A stretch of 64,000 nucleotides of DNA from Psychrobium sp. MM17-31 (GTDB lineage: Bacteria; Pseudomonadota; Gammaproteobacteria; Enterobacterales; Psychrobiaceae), in NCBI RefSeq assembly GCF_022347785.1, contig NZ_JAKRGA010000004.1, forward strand, positions 124,001-188,000, in the 5' to 3' direction. Under the pieces are notes generated by a model. The model did no database searches and was not told the DNA's origin. It worked only from the letters and a program-made list of their open reading frames with translations. How positions within the stretch are numbered: the first letter of the stretch is position 1; each line of letters starts with the position of its first letter. Below, one piece after another: positions 54,792 to 64,000 of this stretch. A program made the translations under genes and the position numbers.

Positions 54792-57700
54792 TGAAATGGT
54801 TGCCTACCCTTTGCAAAAATTGCATTGCCAAATTGTGGATGGTAGGCATAGTCGCGCTTGTTTTAGTGGCATTAACCTTTAGCGCTATTCGCGGCGCATT
54901 ACCTTATTTAAATCAATATCAAGAGCAAGTATCGCAAGAGCTTTTTGAGCGTTACGACATTCACTTGGCCATGAAATCTGTCAAAGGTTTTTGGCATAAC
55001 GGTGGCCCACTATTGGTTGTTGATGAGCTCAGCTTTGAAAACAGCGAAAAGCTGGGGATTAGCGTTAGTGCCAAACAAGCCAAATTACACTTTGATATTG
55101 TTGAATCGGCGTTGGCGTTATCGCCGCGTTTTAAGCTGATTGAAATAGACTCTCCCCATATTTTTCTCGATGATCTCAATAAGCTGAAATCAGAACCTAC
55201 AGCAGAAGATGAGCAAGATTCGGGAGAATTGCTACACCTAACTCGCTCAGCAGTGATTAAGAACGCTAAGGTGGAGTTTGCTGAGCGATTTGGCGCGTTA
55301 CCAGCGATAGATATTGCTCGGGTGGCATGGCATGACGCTATCGAGCAGCGTCAGTTACAGGTGTTGTTAACAAAAGACAATAAGCAACAGCAGCCATTAA
55401 AATTGATTGTTGATCTGCATGGCGCAACTCAGCATGAACTGCGTGGTCAAGTTTATGTAAAAGCGCAAGATTGGCATTGGCTTGAAAATTTAAAACCTCT
55501 ACTTCCGCAGCTAGCGACTAATGCTAGTGCACAAGCAAGCTTTGAATTATGGGCGGATTTTTCCGCTGGCCAGTTAGATTCAATGATGCTTAAGCTCGGT
55601 GAAAATAACCTTTCTTGGGACGGGGCAACGAAGCGAGAGCGATTAGAATTCAGACCTGAATTAGTCCAATGGTTACCCTATCAACAAGGGTGGGTTTTTG
55701 AAGCAAAAGCCATTATCCCAGTGCTGAATAAGCAAGACCTAGCGCCGTTAAATATTGCTATGCATCGTATAAACGACCGCTTACAACTCGATGTTGAGTC
55801 TATCCCTGTGGCTAAGCTTGCGCCTGTCGCTGGCTTATTATCGAGTGTTGATAAAGCGACTTTAACGCTGCTTGAAAAGTTAAAGCTGACGGGGGACTTA
55901 AAAGGTGTTTCCTTGGTATCGAGCCCTGACAATTTACAATATCGCGGTCGCTTAACTGACTTTTCAATGGTCAATGTTGATGGTATTCCCGGTGTTAAGC
56001 CGCTGACCGCTGTTTTTGAAGGGAGTGACAACGCTGGCTCGGTGACGATTGAAGCAAGCGAACAAAGATTAGATTTCGGTCGTTACTTTAAGGCGCCCAT
56101 AGCACTTAGTAAGTTAAACACTGAGCTTAATTGGCGCTCACAAGATGGTGTATTTACGTTAGCGAGTCCAATGACTCAGTTAGCCAATGATGATCTAACA
56201 ACGGCTATTTCATGGCAACTGCAGTTTGCCGATGGCCATGCGCCAACACTTTCATTGCTGGGTGATGCCAAACTCTCAGACGCTAGACAAGCGCAATATT
56301 ATTTACCCCGTGTGATACTCAGTGATGAACTCGTAGATTATTTATCGGGGGCGATAAAAGCGGGACACAGTGATAATGTAAAACTGCTGTGGCAGGGTAA
56401 CGTTGAACATTTTCCTTATACAGCTCATCAAGGTATTTTCGAAATAAATGCGCTGATTAAAGACGCTTCTTTTGATTTTGATAGCGACTGGCATCCGGTT
56501 ACTGATGCTACGGTAGACCTACTGTTTAGAAACGAAGCCATGGTGATCACGGGCTATGAAGGCATCTTAAATAACCTTTCTTTTGAGGCGTTAACCGTTG
56601 CTATTCCTGATCTAATGGCAGACACAACTAAATTAGAAATTCGCGCCGATGTAAAACAACCACAACATAAAATAAATACCTTTGTTAGTGATTCACCAAT
56701 CAACGATAGTTTAGGCCCTGTATTGAGCCAACTTGATGCTAAGGGAGATATTCTCACCAAGCTGGCGATTGATATTCCGTTTGACGGAACTCTGCCACAA
56801 GTATCTGGTGTGGTTAAGCTTAACAACAATGACTTGTCGATTAAGGCAATTGATTTAGACATTGGTAAGTTAAGTGGTGATATCGCATTCAACGGCGGTG
56901 ATATTTCCGCTAAAAATCTGCAGGGCATTCTCTATCAGCAGCCTGTGACTTTGGCGCTAGAAAGCCGCCCATTCGGGGACTCTTACGGTATTGAAGTTGA
57001 TCTAGATGCCAAGTGGCATACCAATAAAATGCCAGACATTTGGCAGCAGTATTTAAATCCTTACATAGACGGTAGTCTCGATTGGCAAGGGAAACTAACC
57101 CTAAAAATCAGTGAAGACGATGTTTATTATCAGTCTTTTGTACGCTCGCCGATGACGGGATTGGAATTAAAACTACCTAAGCCGTTAGATAAATACGTCG
57201 ACCAACAAGAAGACTTATTGGTGACCAGTAGTGGTAATGTCGAGGGCGGGTTATTTAATCTAGCACTTGGCTCAAGAGCTGAAGTGTTTGCGCGCATTGA
57301 TTCCAGCGATTCGAGTGTTGAAGTGCCTGCTATTACATTGTTGGTTGGCCGTAAATTCAAAGCACAAGACGAGATTGCCGAGAACGGCATGACCATCAAT
57401 ATCGATCTCGATTCACTAGCGCTGGATGAATGGCAAACCTTTATCGATAATATCGAGCAAGGACAAAGTAAAGATCAATTATTCCCACCTCTGAATCGCA
57501 TTAATGCTCGTGTCAAAACGCTTTCAGTACTAGGCCATGATTTTAGCGATGTCCAACTCGGCGGTGCTAAAGTTGACGATTATTGGCAAGTACAAGTCAA
57601 CAGTGAGCAAGCCACTGGCCAACTGCAATTATTCGATGATTGGTTTGGTAAAGGTATTGTCGCCAATTTTGATCGCTTGGTGCTCGATAAGCCAAGTGAA

Positions 57701-58684
57701 GAGGGTAATGATAAAGCTGCTACTCGTGAATCATTAAGAGAGTTACCGCCTTTAAACTTTAAATGTGTAAGTTGTTTGGTCTCTGGATTTGAGTTAGGCG
57801 AAATAAGCTTTAATTCTGCACCGCATTTGCAAGGTATCGCCATTAACAAAGTTAAAGTTAAAGTTAATGCCAATGAATCGAGCTTATCGGCCAATGCAAT
57901 ATGGGGTTTTGATACCGATGGCGAATACTTCTCGGTAACAGGTGATATCAACAGTAAAAACATTGAGTCTATGTTGGCGATTTTTGACTATTCTACCAGC
58001 ATCAAAGAAAGTAGTGTTCGCACTGATTTTGATTTGATGTGGCGCGCTGGCTTAGATAAATTATCGTTGGATAAACTCAGTGGTGATGTTAAGTGGAAAC
58101 TCGGCGAAGGGCACATTGCAGAGGTCAGTGATAAAGGCGCGCGAATATTTTCACTATTTAGTCTAGATTCGCTACGTCGTAAGCTGGTATTAGATTTTAG
58201 AGATGTTTTCCAGAAAGGGATCTTCTTTAACGATTTCACTGGCAGTTTTAAGATTACTAACGGCGTAGCCGTTACTGAAGATGCGCATATGGATGGTGTT
58301 GCTGGTGGCGTTGATGTTGTTGGTTCAGTTAACTTAACCAGTCAAGAGCTCGATTATTACATTAGTTTTTCACCGGCGCTGTTTTCAAATCTACCTGTCA
58401 TCGCTGGTGTGGCGGCGAGTGAACCGCAAATGTTTGTATTAACTTTCGCCATTACCAAAGTGCTCGAACCTATTGTTGACGTTATATCGCAGGTTAACTT
58501 TAAACTATCTGGCACTGTCGATGAGCCTAATTTTGAAGAAATTGACCGCAAACAGAAAAAATACAAAGTCCCTGAACATATTTTACCGCAGTCCAAGCCT
58601 GTGACTGCTCAGCCTGCATCCCCCGAAGGAGAAAAAGTTGCCGATGAACAACGTCAAACTGATCGCAGTACAACTCGTATCTAG
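54791..58684 (+). CDS. yhdP: YhdP/AsmA-like intermembrane phospholipid transport protein
   Basis: A 1297-residue protein anchored by an N-terminal helix (about 15-35). A very long periplasmic body of beta-rich AsmA/TamB-like repeats follows, ending in VDVVGSVNLTSQELDYYISF and a Pro/Ala/Glu-rich tail. YhdP, TamB and YdbH are thought to form bridges carrying phospholipids to the outer membrane. It sits between rng and the nitrilase/tldD genes as in E. coli and related species. Its 3' end overlaps the next gene by about 47 bases. Confidence 0.93.
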   Translation: MKWLPTLCKNCIAKLWMVGIVALVLVALTFSAIRGALPYLNQYQEQVSQELFERYDIHLAMKSVKGFWHNGGPLLVVDELSFENSEKLGISVSAKQAKLHFDIVESALALSPRFKLIEIDSPHIFLDDLNKLKSEPTAEDEQDSGELLHLTRSAVIKNAKVEFAERFGALPAIDIARVAWHDAIEQRQLQVLLTKDNKQQQPLKLIVDLHGATQHELRGQVYVKAQDWHWLENLKPLLPQLATNASAQASFELWADFSAGQLDSMMLKLGENNLSWDGATKRERLEFRPELVQWLPYQQGWVFEAKAIIPVLNKQDLAPLNIAMHRINDRLQLDVESIPVAKLAPVAGLLSSVDKATLTLLEKLKLTGDLKGVSLVSSPDNLQYRGRLTDFSMVNVDGIPGVKPLTAVFEGSDNAGSVTIEASEQRLDFGRYFKAPIALSKLNTELNWRSQDGVFTLASPMTQLANDDLTTAISWQLQFADGHAPTLSLLGDAKLSDARQAQYYLPRVILSDELVDYLSGAIKAGHSDNVKLLWQGNVEHFPYTAHQGIFEINALIKDASFDFDSDWHPVTDATVDLLFRNEAMVITGYEGILNNLSFEALTVAIPDLMADTTKLEIRADVKQPQHKINTFVSDSPINDSLGPVLSQLDAKGDILTKLAIDIPFDGTLPQVSGVVKLNNNDLSIKAIDLDIGKLSGDIAFNGGDISAKNLQGILYQQPVTLALESRPFGDSYGIEVDLDAKWHTNKMPDIWQQYLNPYIDGSLDWQGKLTLKISEDDVYYQSFVRSPMTGLELKLPKPLDKYVDQQEDLLVTSSGNVEGGLFNLALGSRAEVFARIDSSDSSVEVPAITLLVGRKFKAQDEIAENGMTINIDLDSLALDEWQTFIDNIEQGQSKDQLFPPLNRINARVKTLSVLGHDFSDVQLGGAKVDDYWQVQVNSEQATGQLQLFDDWFGKGIVANFDRLVLDKPSEEGNDKAATRESLRELPPLNFKCVSCLVSGFELGEISFNSAPHLQGIAINKVKVKVNANESSLSANAIWGFDTDGEYFSVTGDINSKNIESMLAIFDYSTSIKESSVRTDFDLMWRAGLDKLSLDKLSGDVKWKLGEGHIAEVSDKGARIFSLFSLDSLRRKLVLDFRDVFQKGIFFNDFTGSFKITNGVAVTEDAHMDGVAGGVDVVGSVNLTSQELDYYISFSPALFSNLPVIAGVAASEPQMFVLTFAITKVLEPIVDVISQVNFKLSGTVDEPNFEEIDRKQKKYKVPEHILPQSKPVTAQPASPEGEKVADEQRQTDRSTTRI

Positions 58685-59480
58685 TCCATCAATTGAAGAG
58701 AATCTTGTTGCTATCGACGAGCAACTGCAGGCGATTCGCAAGCAATATCCAAGTGGTGATATCTTGGCGGTGTTGCCAGAGTGTTGTCTGATGTTCGCCA
58801 CTAAAGATAGCGAAGTCCGCCAATTTTCAGAGCACAAAGGACAAGGGCCAATGCAGGACGCCTTGTCCGAGCTAAGTCAAAAGTATCAGCTGTATATCGT
58901 CGCCGGAACCATTGCAATTAAAGCTGAAGACGGTCGCCACTTTGCCGCTAGTTTATTATTTGATCCGCAAGGTAATGAGTTAGGACAATACAACAAAATC
59001 CATCTCTTTGATGTGGATGTCAGCGATGGCTACGGCAGTTACCGCGAGTCTGAAAATACCCACCCTGGGCAGCATATAAGTGTTGTTGAAACGCCAATTG
59101 GCAATATCGGCATGGCGGTGTGCTATGATTTGCGCTTTGGCGCATTCTTCAATGAAATGCGCGCCCGCGGCGCCGAAATACTGGTGTTGCCGAGTGCTTT
59201 TACTCATGCCACTGGTCACGCGCATTGGGAGTTATTGTGCCGTGCCCGCGCGGTTGAAAACCAGTGTTACATGGTGGCGTCAAATCAAGGTGGCTTGCAC
59301 AAAAATGGCCGCGAAACATGGGGCCAGTCAATGGTTGTTGACCCTTGGGGCGCTATTGAATCACAAATTGCTAGTGGCGAAGGTTATGCCGTTGGCGAGT
59401 TTGACCGCGACAAATTAGCGGCAATTCGTCAGAAGATGCCAATGGCTAGTCAGCAGCGATTTGAATCGAAATTAAAATAA
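58638..59480 (+). CDS. Carbon-nitrogen hydrolase (nitrilase superfamily, Nit/omega-amidase-like)
   Basis: A 280-residue amidohydrolase with the complete Glu-Lys-Cys triad: Glu48 in LAVLPECC, Lys120 in [10 protein letters not shown], and Cys162 in [20 protein letters not shown] at 58626-58631 is best spaced for TTG 58638; ATG 58644 is the alternative. Relatives deaminate side products such as deaminated glutathione or omega-amides. The gene lies between yhdP and tldD, a common gammaproteobacterial order, and overlaps yhdP. Confidence 0.9.
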   Translation: MPMNNVKLIAVQLVSSPSIEENLVAIDEQLQAIRKQYPSGDILAVLPECCLMFATKDSEVRQFSEHKGQGPMQDALSELSQKYQLYIVAGTIAIKAEDGRHFAASLLFDPQGNELGQYNKIHLFDVDVSDGYGSYRESENTHPGQHISVVETPIGNIGMAVCYDLRFGAFFNEMRARGAEILVLPSAFTHATGHAHWELLCRARAVENQCYMVASNQGGLHKNGRETWGQSMVVDPWGAIESQIASGEGYAVGEFDRDKLAAIRQKMPMASQQRFESKLK

Positions 59481-59517
59481 AAAATTTGGTGCATTGCGCC
59501 GTATAACTGAGAAATTT

Positions 59518-60963
59518 ATGAGCTTTAACACCGTTAGTGAATCACTGTTAACCCAATCAGGTTTAACCGTTGATAGTTTACAGCAGCATTTGTCGAATCT
59601 TACTACCCACCAAGTCGACTTTGCCGATCTGTTTTTTCAAGCGTCACATCACGAGTCGTGGGTGCTTGAAGATGGCATCATCAAAGAAGGTAGCTTTAAC
59701 ATCGAACGCGGTGTTGGCGTGCGTGCGATTAGCGGTGAAAAAACGGGTTTTGCCTACGCCGATGAAATTAACGATAAGTCGATTAATCAAAGTGTGATTG
59801 CCGCGCGCGGTATTGCCAGTGCAGGACAAAGTGCCAGTGTACAAGCGTGGAAAAAGAGTGAGCCCATTGCTACTTACCAAGGCCTTAATCCATTGAGCTT
59901 AATGAGTGAAGTAGAAAAGCTTGATATCTTGCGTTCGATGGACACCTTTGCTCGCGGTTTAGATCCGCGCGTTAGCCAAGTAGTCGCTAGTATCACAGGC
60001 GTTTATGAAGAAGTGCTGGTGGCAGCAACAGATGGCACCTTAGCCACTGATATTCGCCCGTTAGTGCGTTTAAACTGTAGCGTGATTGTTGATGACAATG
60101 GCAAACGTGAACGCGGTGCTGCTGGCGGCGGTGGACGTACAGATTACAGTTTCTTTACCCAAATCCACAACGGTGAAAAGCGCTTTGAAACCTACGCCAA
60201 AGAAGCAGTGCGCCAAGCTCTTGTTAACCTAAGTGCCATCGATGCACCCGCAGGCTTAATGCCAGTAGTGCTTGGTAATGGTTGGCCAGCTGTATTACTA
60301 CACGAAGCCGTTGGTCACGGTTTAGAGGGAGATTTTAACCGTAAGGGATCATCGGCGTTTAGCGGTAAAATCGGTCAGAAAGTAGCATCAGAGCTGTGTA
60401 CGGTGATTGATGATGGCACCATCGGTGATCGTCGTGGTTCATTAAATATCGACGATGAAGGTACACCTGCCAAACGCAATGTTCTTATCGAAAACGGTAT
60501 TTTAAAGGGCTACATGTTTGATAAGCACAATGCGCATTTAATGGATACGCAAAGTACGGGTAATGGCCGCCGTGAATCATATGCATCATTGCCAATGCCG
60601 CGTATGACTAATACCTTTATGTTGGCGGGTGAAAGCGATCCTAAAGATATTATCGCCAGCGTTGAAGAGGGCATTTATGCGCCGAACTTTGGTGGTGGTC
60701 AGGTAGATATTACTTCGGGCAAATTCGTATTCTCCGCATCCGAAGCCTACCTAATTAAAAACGGTGAGATTGGTGCTGCTATTAAAGGCGCAACCTTAAT
60801 TGGCAGTGGTTCTGAAGCCATGCAGCAGATTTCTATGGTAGGTAATGATCTGTCTCTCGATCCAGGCGTTGGCGTTTGCGGCAAAGACGGTCAAAGTGTT
60901 CCTGTAGGTGTTGGTCAGCCAACACTTAAACTCGATGAGTTAACTGTTGGTGGTACGCAGTAA
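59518..60963 (+). CDS. tldD: Metalloprotease subunit TldD
   Basis: A 481-residue TldD whose start [16 protein letters not shown] aligns with E. coli MSLNLVSEQLLAANGL; an earlier in-frame TTG at 59494 is not used here. It has the unusual HExxxH zinc motif H262-E-AVG-H267 in [16 protein letters not shown] and the [19 protein letters not shown] segment. With PmbA/TldE it degrades unfolded peptides and processes microcins and CcdA. PmbA is not in the window. Confidence 0.97.
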   Translation: MSFNTVSESLLTQSGLTVDSLQQHLSNLTTHQVDFADLFFQASHHESWVLEDGIIKEGSFNIERGVGVRAISGEKTGFAYADEINDKSINQSVIAARGIASAGQSASVQAWKKSEPIATYQGLNPLSLMSEVEKLDILRSMDTFARGLDPRVSQVVASITGVYEEVLVAATDGTLATDIRPLVRLNCSVIVDDNGKRERGAAGGGGRTDYSFFTQIHNGEKRFETYAKEAVRQALVNLSAIDAPAGLMPVVLGNGWPAVLLHEAVGHGLEGDFNRKGSSAFSGKIGQKVASELCTVIDDGTIGDRRGSLNIDDEGTPAKRNVLIENGILKGYMFDKHNAHLMDTQSTGNGRRESYASLPMPRMTNTFMLAGESDPKDIIASVEEGIYAPNFGGGQVDITSGKFVFSASEAYLIKNGEIGAAIKGATLIGSGSEAMQQISMVGNDLSLDPGVGVCGKDGQSVPVGVGQPTLKLDELTVGGTQ

Positions 60964-60972
60964 ACTCTATTT

Positions 60973-61001
60973 CAAGAGCGGTGTGCGCGCCGCTCTTGTT
61001 G
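60973..61001 (+). terminator. Hairpin terminator after tldD
   Basis: 9-bp GC-rich stem CAAGAGCGG / CCGCTCTTG with an 8-base loop, followed by a short T-rich tail. Confidence 0.6.
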
Positions 61002-61126
61002 CTTGTAACAAATTGTTTAGGAGAACAATTGGGGATTGACACTGATCAATTTACATTCAAAAAATTAAGCGTATCTTGATATTTCTTAATTAGTTCAATA
61101 GTTTGAGTATTGTATTAGGAAGTATT

Positions 61127-62683
61127 GTGAAGCATAACCTACCCATTTCTGATAAAGAAAATGTGCTGGACAAGGACGCTCTGCTCATTTCAACAACCGA
61201 TTTACAAGGCCGGATTACCTTAGTCAATGACGACTTCGTTAAATACAGCGGTTTTTCTGCTGCAGAACTAATCGGTCAACATCATAATATCGTGCGACAC
61301 CCTGAAGTACCTGCAGCTGTTTTTGCCGAAATGTGGCAAAAACTCAAAGGCGACAAGTCTTATATGGTCGTGGTAAAGAATCGCTGTAAAAACGGGGATT
61401 TTTATTGGGTGAATGCATACGTAACACCGGTGACAGAAAATGGACAAACCATTGGTTATCAGTCGGTCCGCACTAAGGCTAGCGATGAAGATATAGCTAG
61501 CGCTAAAACTTTGTATCAACAGCTTAATCATAATAAACCGTCGATTTCTATTAGAGACTTAAGGCTGAGCATTAGTGTGCCATTGTTAATCGGTATCGCG
61601 AGCTTGCTGCCTGCATCTGTGAACTATTTTGCGCAGTTAAGCGATACCATGGCGCTGTTGGTTGATTTGATGGTCGCAGGTAGCATGGCTTTCTTGGGAT
61701 GGTTAATGATAGCGCCATACCGTCATTTAGTCGCCCAATCTCAGGATTTTATTAATTCGAAAACCTTGAATCGATTATACGCGGGCTCAGTTAGCGGCAT
61801 TGGCCAATTAAAAACTCACATTAGAATGAACGAAGCACAGCTGCAAACTCTAATGGGGAGAGTGTCTCATTCGTCTAGAGATCTTACTAAATTGAGCACT
61901 GGGGCTAACGACATAGCTAAGCAGACGAGTCAATCGCTGTCACTACAGAGCCAAGAGCTAACCTCGATGAAGGTTGCTTTTGAGCAAATGGTCGCCAGCA
62001 TTGCTGAAGTTGCACAAAATGTTCAGTTGACCGCTAATGAAACATCTAATGTAAGTAGGGAAACCGAGCATTCAGCGTCTTTGATTAGCACCACTATTGT
62101 TGATATTGATAATCTTGCCACTAAGTTGGACGAAGTGCTCAATCGATTATCTCGTTTGAAATTAGCTTCTGAAGATATTGGTAAGGTATTGGAAATTATC
62201 ACTGGTATTGCGGAACAAACGAATCTACTCGCTTTGAACGCAGCAATCGAAGCCGCTCGAGCGGGCGAGCAAGGCCGTGGTTTTGCCGTTGTTGCTGATG
62301 AAGTACGTTCATTAGCCACTAAAACGCAAGAATCAACAGAGCAAATTCGCGATACTATTCAATCGTTACAACAAGAAGCTATTATTGCTGAACAGCAGAC
62401 CCATCAAGTGCAACAACAAGCGCGAGTGTGTGTTGATAATGTGAATGAATCTGGCGACAAGATCACAATGATCAACAACGCGATCGAGTCGATAGATAAA
62501 ATGAATATGCAGAACTCGTCCACCGCCGAAGAGCAGCGAGTTGTCAGTCATAATATCAATGAACAGCTCACTAATATCAGCAGTGAAATCAATGCAACAG
62601 AGCAGCTATCATTAAAAGCTAGCCAATCGGCTAATCAACTAGTGAATTCAGTGCGCGATATTATGCAATCACTAACTAGGTAG
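61127..62683 (+). CDS. PAS-domain methyl-accepting chemotaxis protein (Aer-like)
   Basis: About 518 residues from GTG 61127, chosen because TAGGAAG lies just upstream and [14 protein letters not shown] matches Aer N-termini; TTG 61103 is the other option. An Aer-type PAS domain spans about 10-125 ([33 protein letters not shown]). Two adjacent membrane segments lie near 155-205. The signalling domain has the hairpin [20 protein letters not shown] and [13 protein letters not shown]. It probably senses redox state or oxygen through a flavin or heme and steers swimming. Stand-alone gene. Confidence 0.92.
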   Translation: MKHNLPISDKENVLDKDALLISTTDLQGRITLVNDDFVKYSGFSAAELIGQHHNIVRHPEVPAAVFAEMWQKLKGDKSYMVVVKNRCKNGDFYWVNAYVTPVTENGQTIGYQSVRTKASDEDIASAKTLYQQLNHNKPSISIRDLRLSISVPLLIGIASLLPASVNYFAQLSDTMALLVDLMVAGSMAFLGWLMIAPYRHLVAQSQDFINSKTLNRLYAGSVSGIGQLKTHIRMNEAQLQTLMGRVSHSSRDLTKLSTGANDIAKQTSQSLSLQSQELTSMKVAFEQMVASIAEVAQNVQLTANETSNVSRETEHSASLISTTIVDIDNLATKLDEVLNRLSRLKLASEDIGKVLEIITGIAEQTNLLALNAAIEAARAGEQGRGFAVVADEVRSLATKTQESTEQIRDTIQSLQQEAIIAEQQTHQVQQQARVCVDNVNESGDKITMINNAIESIDKMNMQNSSTAEEQRVVSHNINEQLTNISSEINATEQLSLKASQSANQLVNSVRDIMQSLTR

Positions 62684-62887
62684 GTATCAATAATAGAATT
62701 TATAAACGTTAAATTATGATCTCAGTCATTAAAGCTGGCTGTGCAACTTGCAGCGAGCACAATAATTTCATTTAATGAGCGCGCTTGTTATTGGTTTACA
62801 CCTAACATGCGGTATAAAAGGAATTAAATTTGCGGCTCCTATGGAATTGGAGTGAATAGCAAAGTCTTCAAGGAACCAAGTCCACGA

Positions 62888-62938
62888 CTCTATCGCACAT
62901 AGAGAGTGAACTATCTTCTCTTATTGAGAGCCTCTCTC
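62888..62938 (+). promoter_or_regulatory. Hairpin-rich mRNA leader of deoC
   Basis: CTCTAT-CGCAC-ATAGAG (62888-62904) is a perfect 6-bp hairpin. Downstream, CTCT/AGAG (62918-62930) and GAGAG/CTCTC (62926-62938) are overlapping, mutually exclusive stems ending about 23 bases before the GGAG site. The CT/GA-rich pairing could form alternative structures controlling deoC; this is a paper fold only. No known riboswitch was recognised. Confidence 0.3.
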
Positions 62939-62970
62939 CTTTGTGCCATTTATTACTATTGGAGAACCTC

Positions 62971-63738
62971 ATGTCACAATTAAAAGTTGCCGCGCAAAAA
63001 GCCCTAGGCTTAATGGATTTAACCACTTTAAACGATAACGATACTAACGAAATAGTTGCAGCTCTGTGTCAGCAATCACGCAGCGCAGCTGGTGAAACGG
63101 CGGCAATCTGTATCTACCCACAATTCATACCTGCGGCTAAAGCAGCTTTTGCTGAGCTTGGCATCGATAATGTAGCCATCGCCACAGTGACTAACTTCCC
63201 ACACGGTAATGATGATGTTGCTATCGCGGTGAGCGAGACTCAAAAGGCCGTTGAATTAGGCGCTGATGAAGTAGATGTTGTATTCCCATATCGAGCGCTG
63301 ATTGCTGGCAACACACAGGTAGGTTTTGATTTAGTTAAAGCCTGTAAAGAAGCCTGTGGCGATGTGATGCTAAAGGTCATTATCGAGTCTGGCGAATTAA
63401 AAACACCAGAGTTAATTAAGCAAGCGAGTGAAATTTCAATCGATGCTGGCGCTGATTTTATCAAAACCAGTACTGGTAAAGTGCCAGTAAATGCGACGCT
63501 AGAATCTGCTGAAATTATGCTGAATGTTATTAAGGCAAAGAATACTAACGTTGGCTTTAAAGCTGCTGGTGGCGTTAGAACAGCGAGCGATGCTAAAGAA
63601 TATTTAGATTTAACTGCGCAAATCATGGGCGAAGAGTGGATCGACGCTCAGCACTTTAGATTCGGTGCATCTAGCTTATTAGCGGATCTACTCTCAACGC
63701 TAGAAGTTGAGCATCAAGTGGCGAAAGGCGATTACTAG
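62971..63738 (+). CDS. deoC: Deoxyribose-phosphate aldolase
   Basis: A 255-residue aldolase with [36 protein letters not shown] and the Schiff-base lysine Lys165 in [11 protein letters not shown] 62971 with GGAG ten bases upstream fits the E. coli start; an earlier in-frame start (62941) is not supported. It splits deoxyribose-5-phosphate into glyceraldehyde-3-phosphate and acetaldehyde, so DNA-derived nucleosides can feed glycolysis. deoA follows 11 bases later. Confidence 0.97.
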   Translation: MSQLKVAAQKALGLMDLTTLNDNDTNEIVAALCQQSRSAAGETAAICIYPQFIPAAKAAFAELGIDNVAIATVTNFPHGNDDVAIAVSETQKAVELGADEVDVVFPYRALIAGNTQVGFDLVKACKEACGDVMLKVIIESGELKTPELIKQASEISIDAGADFIKTSTGKVPVNATLESAEIMLNVIKAKNTNVGFKAAGGVRTASDAKEYLDLTAQIMGEEWIDAQHFRFGASSLLADLLSTLEVEHQVAKGDY

Positions 63739-63749
63739 GAGCAACGATT

Positions 63750-64000
63750 ATGTTTCTAGCTCAAGAAATTATTCGCTTAAAGCGTGATGGCAATGTGCTA
63801 TCACATGCTCAAATTAAGCAATTTGTGCAAGGCATTGGCGATAACTCAATTTCCAATGAACAAGTAGCTGCCTTTGCTATGGCTACTTATTTCAACGGCA
63901 TGAACATAGACGAGCGCGTGGCACTAACCACCGCGATGCGCGATTCTGGTGATGTGCTTAATTGGCAAGCGCTGAATCTTAACGGCCCTATTGTCGATAA
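63750..64000 (+). CDS. deoA: Thymidine phosphorylase, 3' end outside window
   Basis: Starts at ATG 63750 after an AGGAG site and runs off the right edge with 83 codons visible. [20 protein letters not shown] and [20 protein letters not shown] match the E. coli DeoA N-terminus closely. It cleaves thymidine to thymine and deoxyribose-1-phosphate. Forms the deoC-deoA operon for nucleoside salvage. Confidence 0.93.
   Translation, partial: MFLAQEIIRLKRDGNVLSHAQIKQFVQGIGDNSISNEQVAAFAMATYFNGMNIDERVALTTAMRDSGDVLNWQALNLNGPIVD

Noticed and set aside
62750-62785. CRP site upstream of deoC (TGTGC ... GCACA)
   Set aside because: The half-sites are 12 bases apart instead of 6, so it does not match the CRP consensus.

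Overview
The window reads as a chromosomal segment of a marine gammaproteobacterium, most likely order Alteromonadales (Colwelliaceae/Thalassotalea-like). Evidence: moderate-to-low GC, proteins close to Escherichia coli over their full length (MreB, RNase G, TldD, DeoC, Cca, Mdh), an argR-mdh pair, an MSHA minor-pilin operon joined to mreBCD, and many TonB-dependent/Fur-controlled iron genes. The genus is inference. No phage, integrase, transposase or CRISPR array was seen.

Layout. 1-6277: iron/heme uptake, with a FecA/HasR-type receptor (cut by the left edge), fecR and fecI on the minus strand, divergent from exbB-exbD-tonB, with a Fur box between. 6312-9035: DUF3297 protein, ArfA with a hairpin inside its own coding sequence, thioredoxin 2, and a nicotinamide phosphoribosyltransferase. 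9057-15554: AraC-type regulator divergent from a secreted serine hydrolase, a second TonB-dependent receptor and an acyl-CoA ligase, a probable uptake-and-activation unit for an ester-like compound. 15600-17400: DUF2185 protein, ParDE toxin-antitoxin with a palindromic operator, tRNA-Ile2(CAT), VOC protein.

17541-30605 matches the conserved rpoD-dnaG-yqeY-rpsU / tsaD / plsY / folB-folK-uppP / cca neighbourhood. A 2.1 kb gene for a secreted leucine-rich-repeat protein, with an upstream region that folds on paper into a three-way junction, is inserted between uppP and cca. 30746-35994: gspA-gspB of type II secretion, a DUF898 membrane protein coupled to an M48 metalloprotease, and an extra signal peptidase I. 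36072-40839: Fur-controlled fbpABC ferric transporter followed by a Dyp-type peroxidase.

41006-42832: argR and mdh, divergent. 42924-50043: MSHA minor pilins mshC-D-O-P and the giant lectin-like mshQ, without the major pilin or assembly genes. 50213-60963: mreB-mreC-mreD, maf, rng, yhdP, a nitrilase-family amidase and tldD. 61127-62683: Aer-like chemoreceptor. 62971-64000: deoC and the start of deoA.

Most of the window is housekeeping. The accessory parts that deserve attention are the LRR gene with its structured leader, the AraC/hydrolase/receptor/ligase cluster, the split MSHA operon, the DUF898-M48 pair, the ExbB with a long acidic tail, and the arfA internal hairpin.
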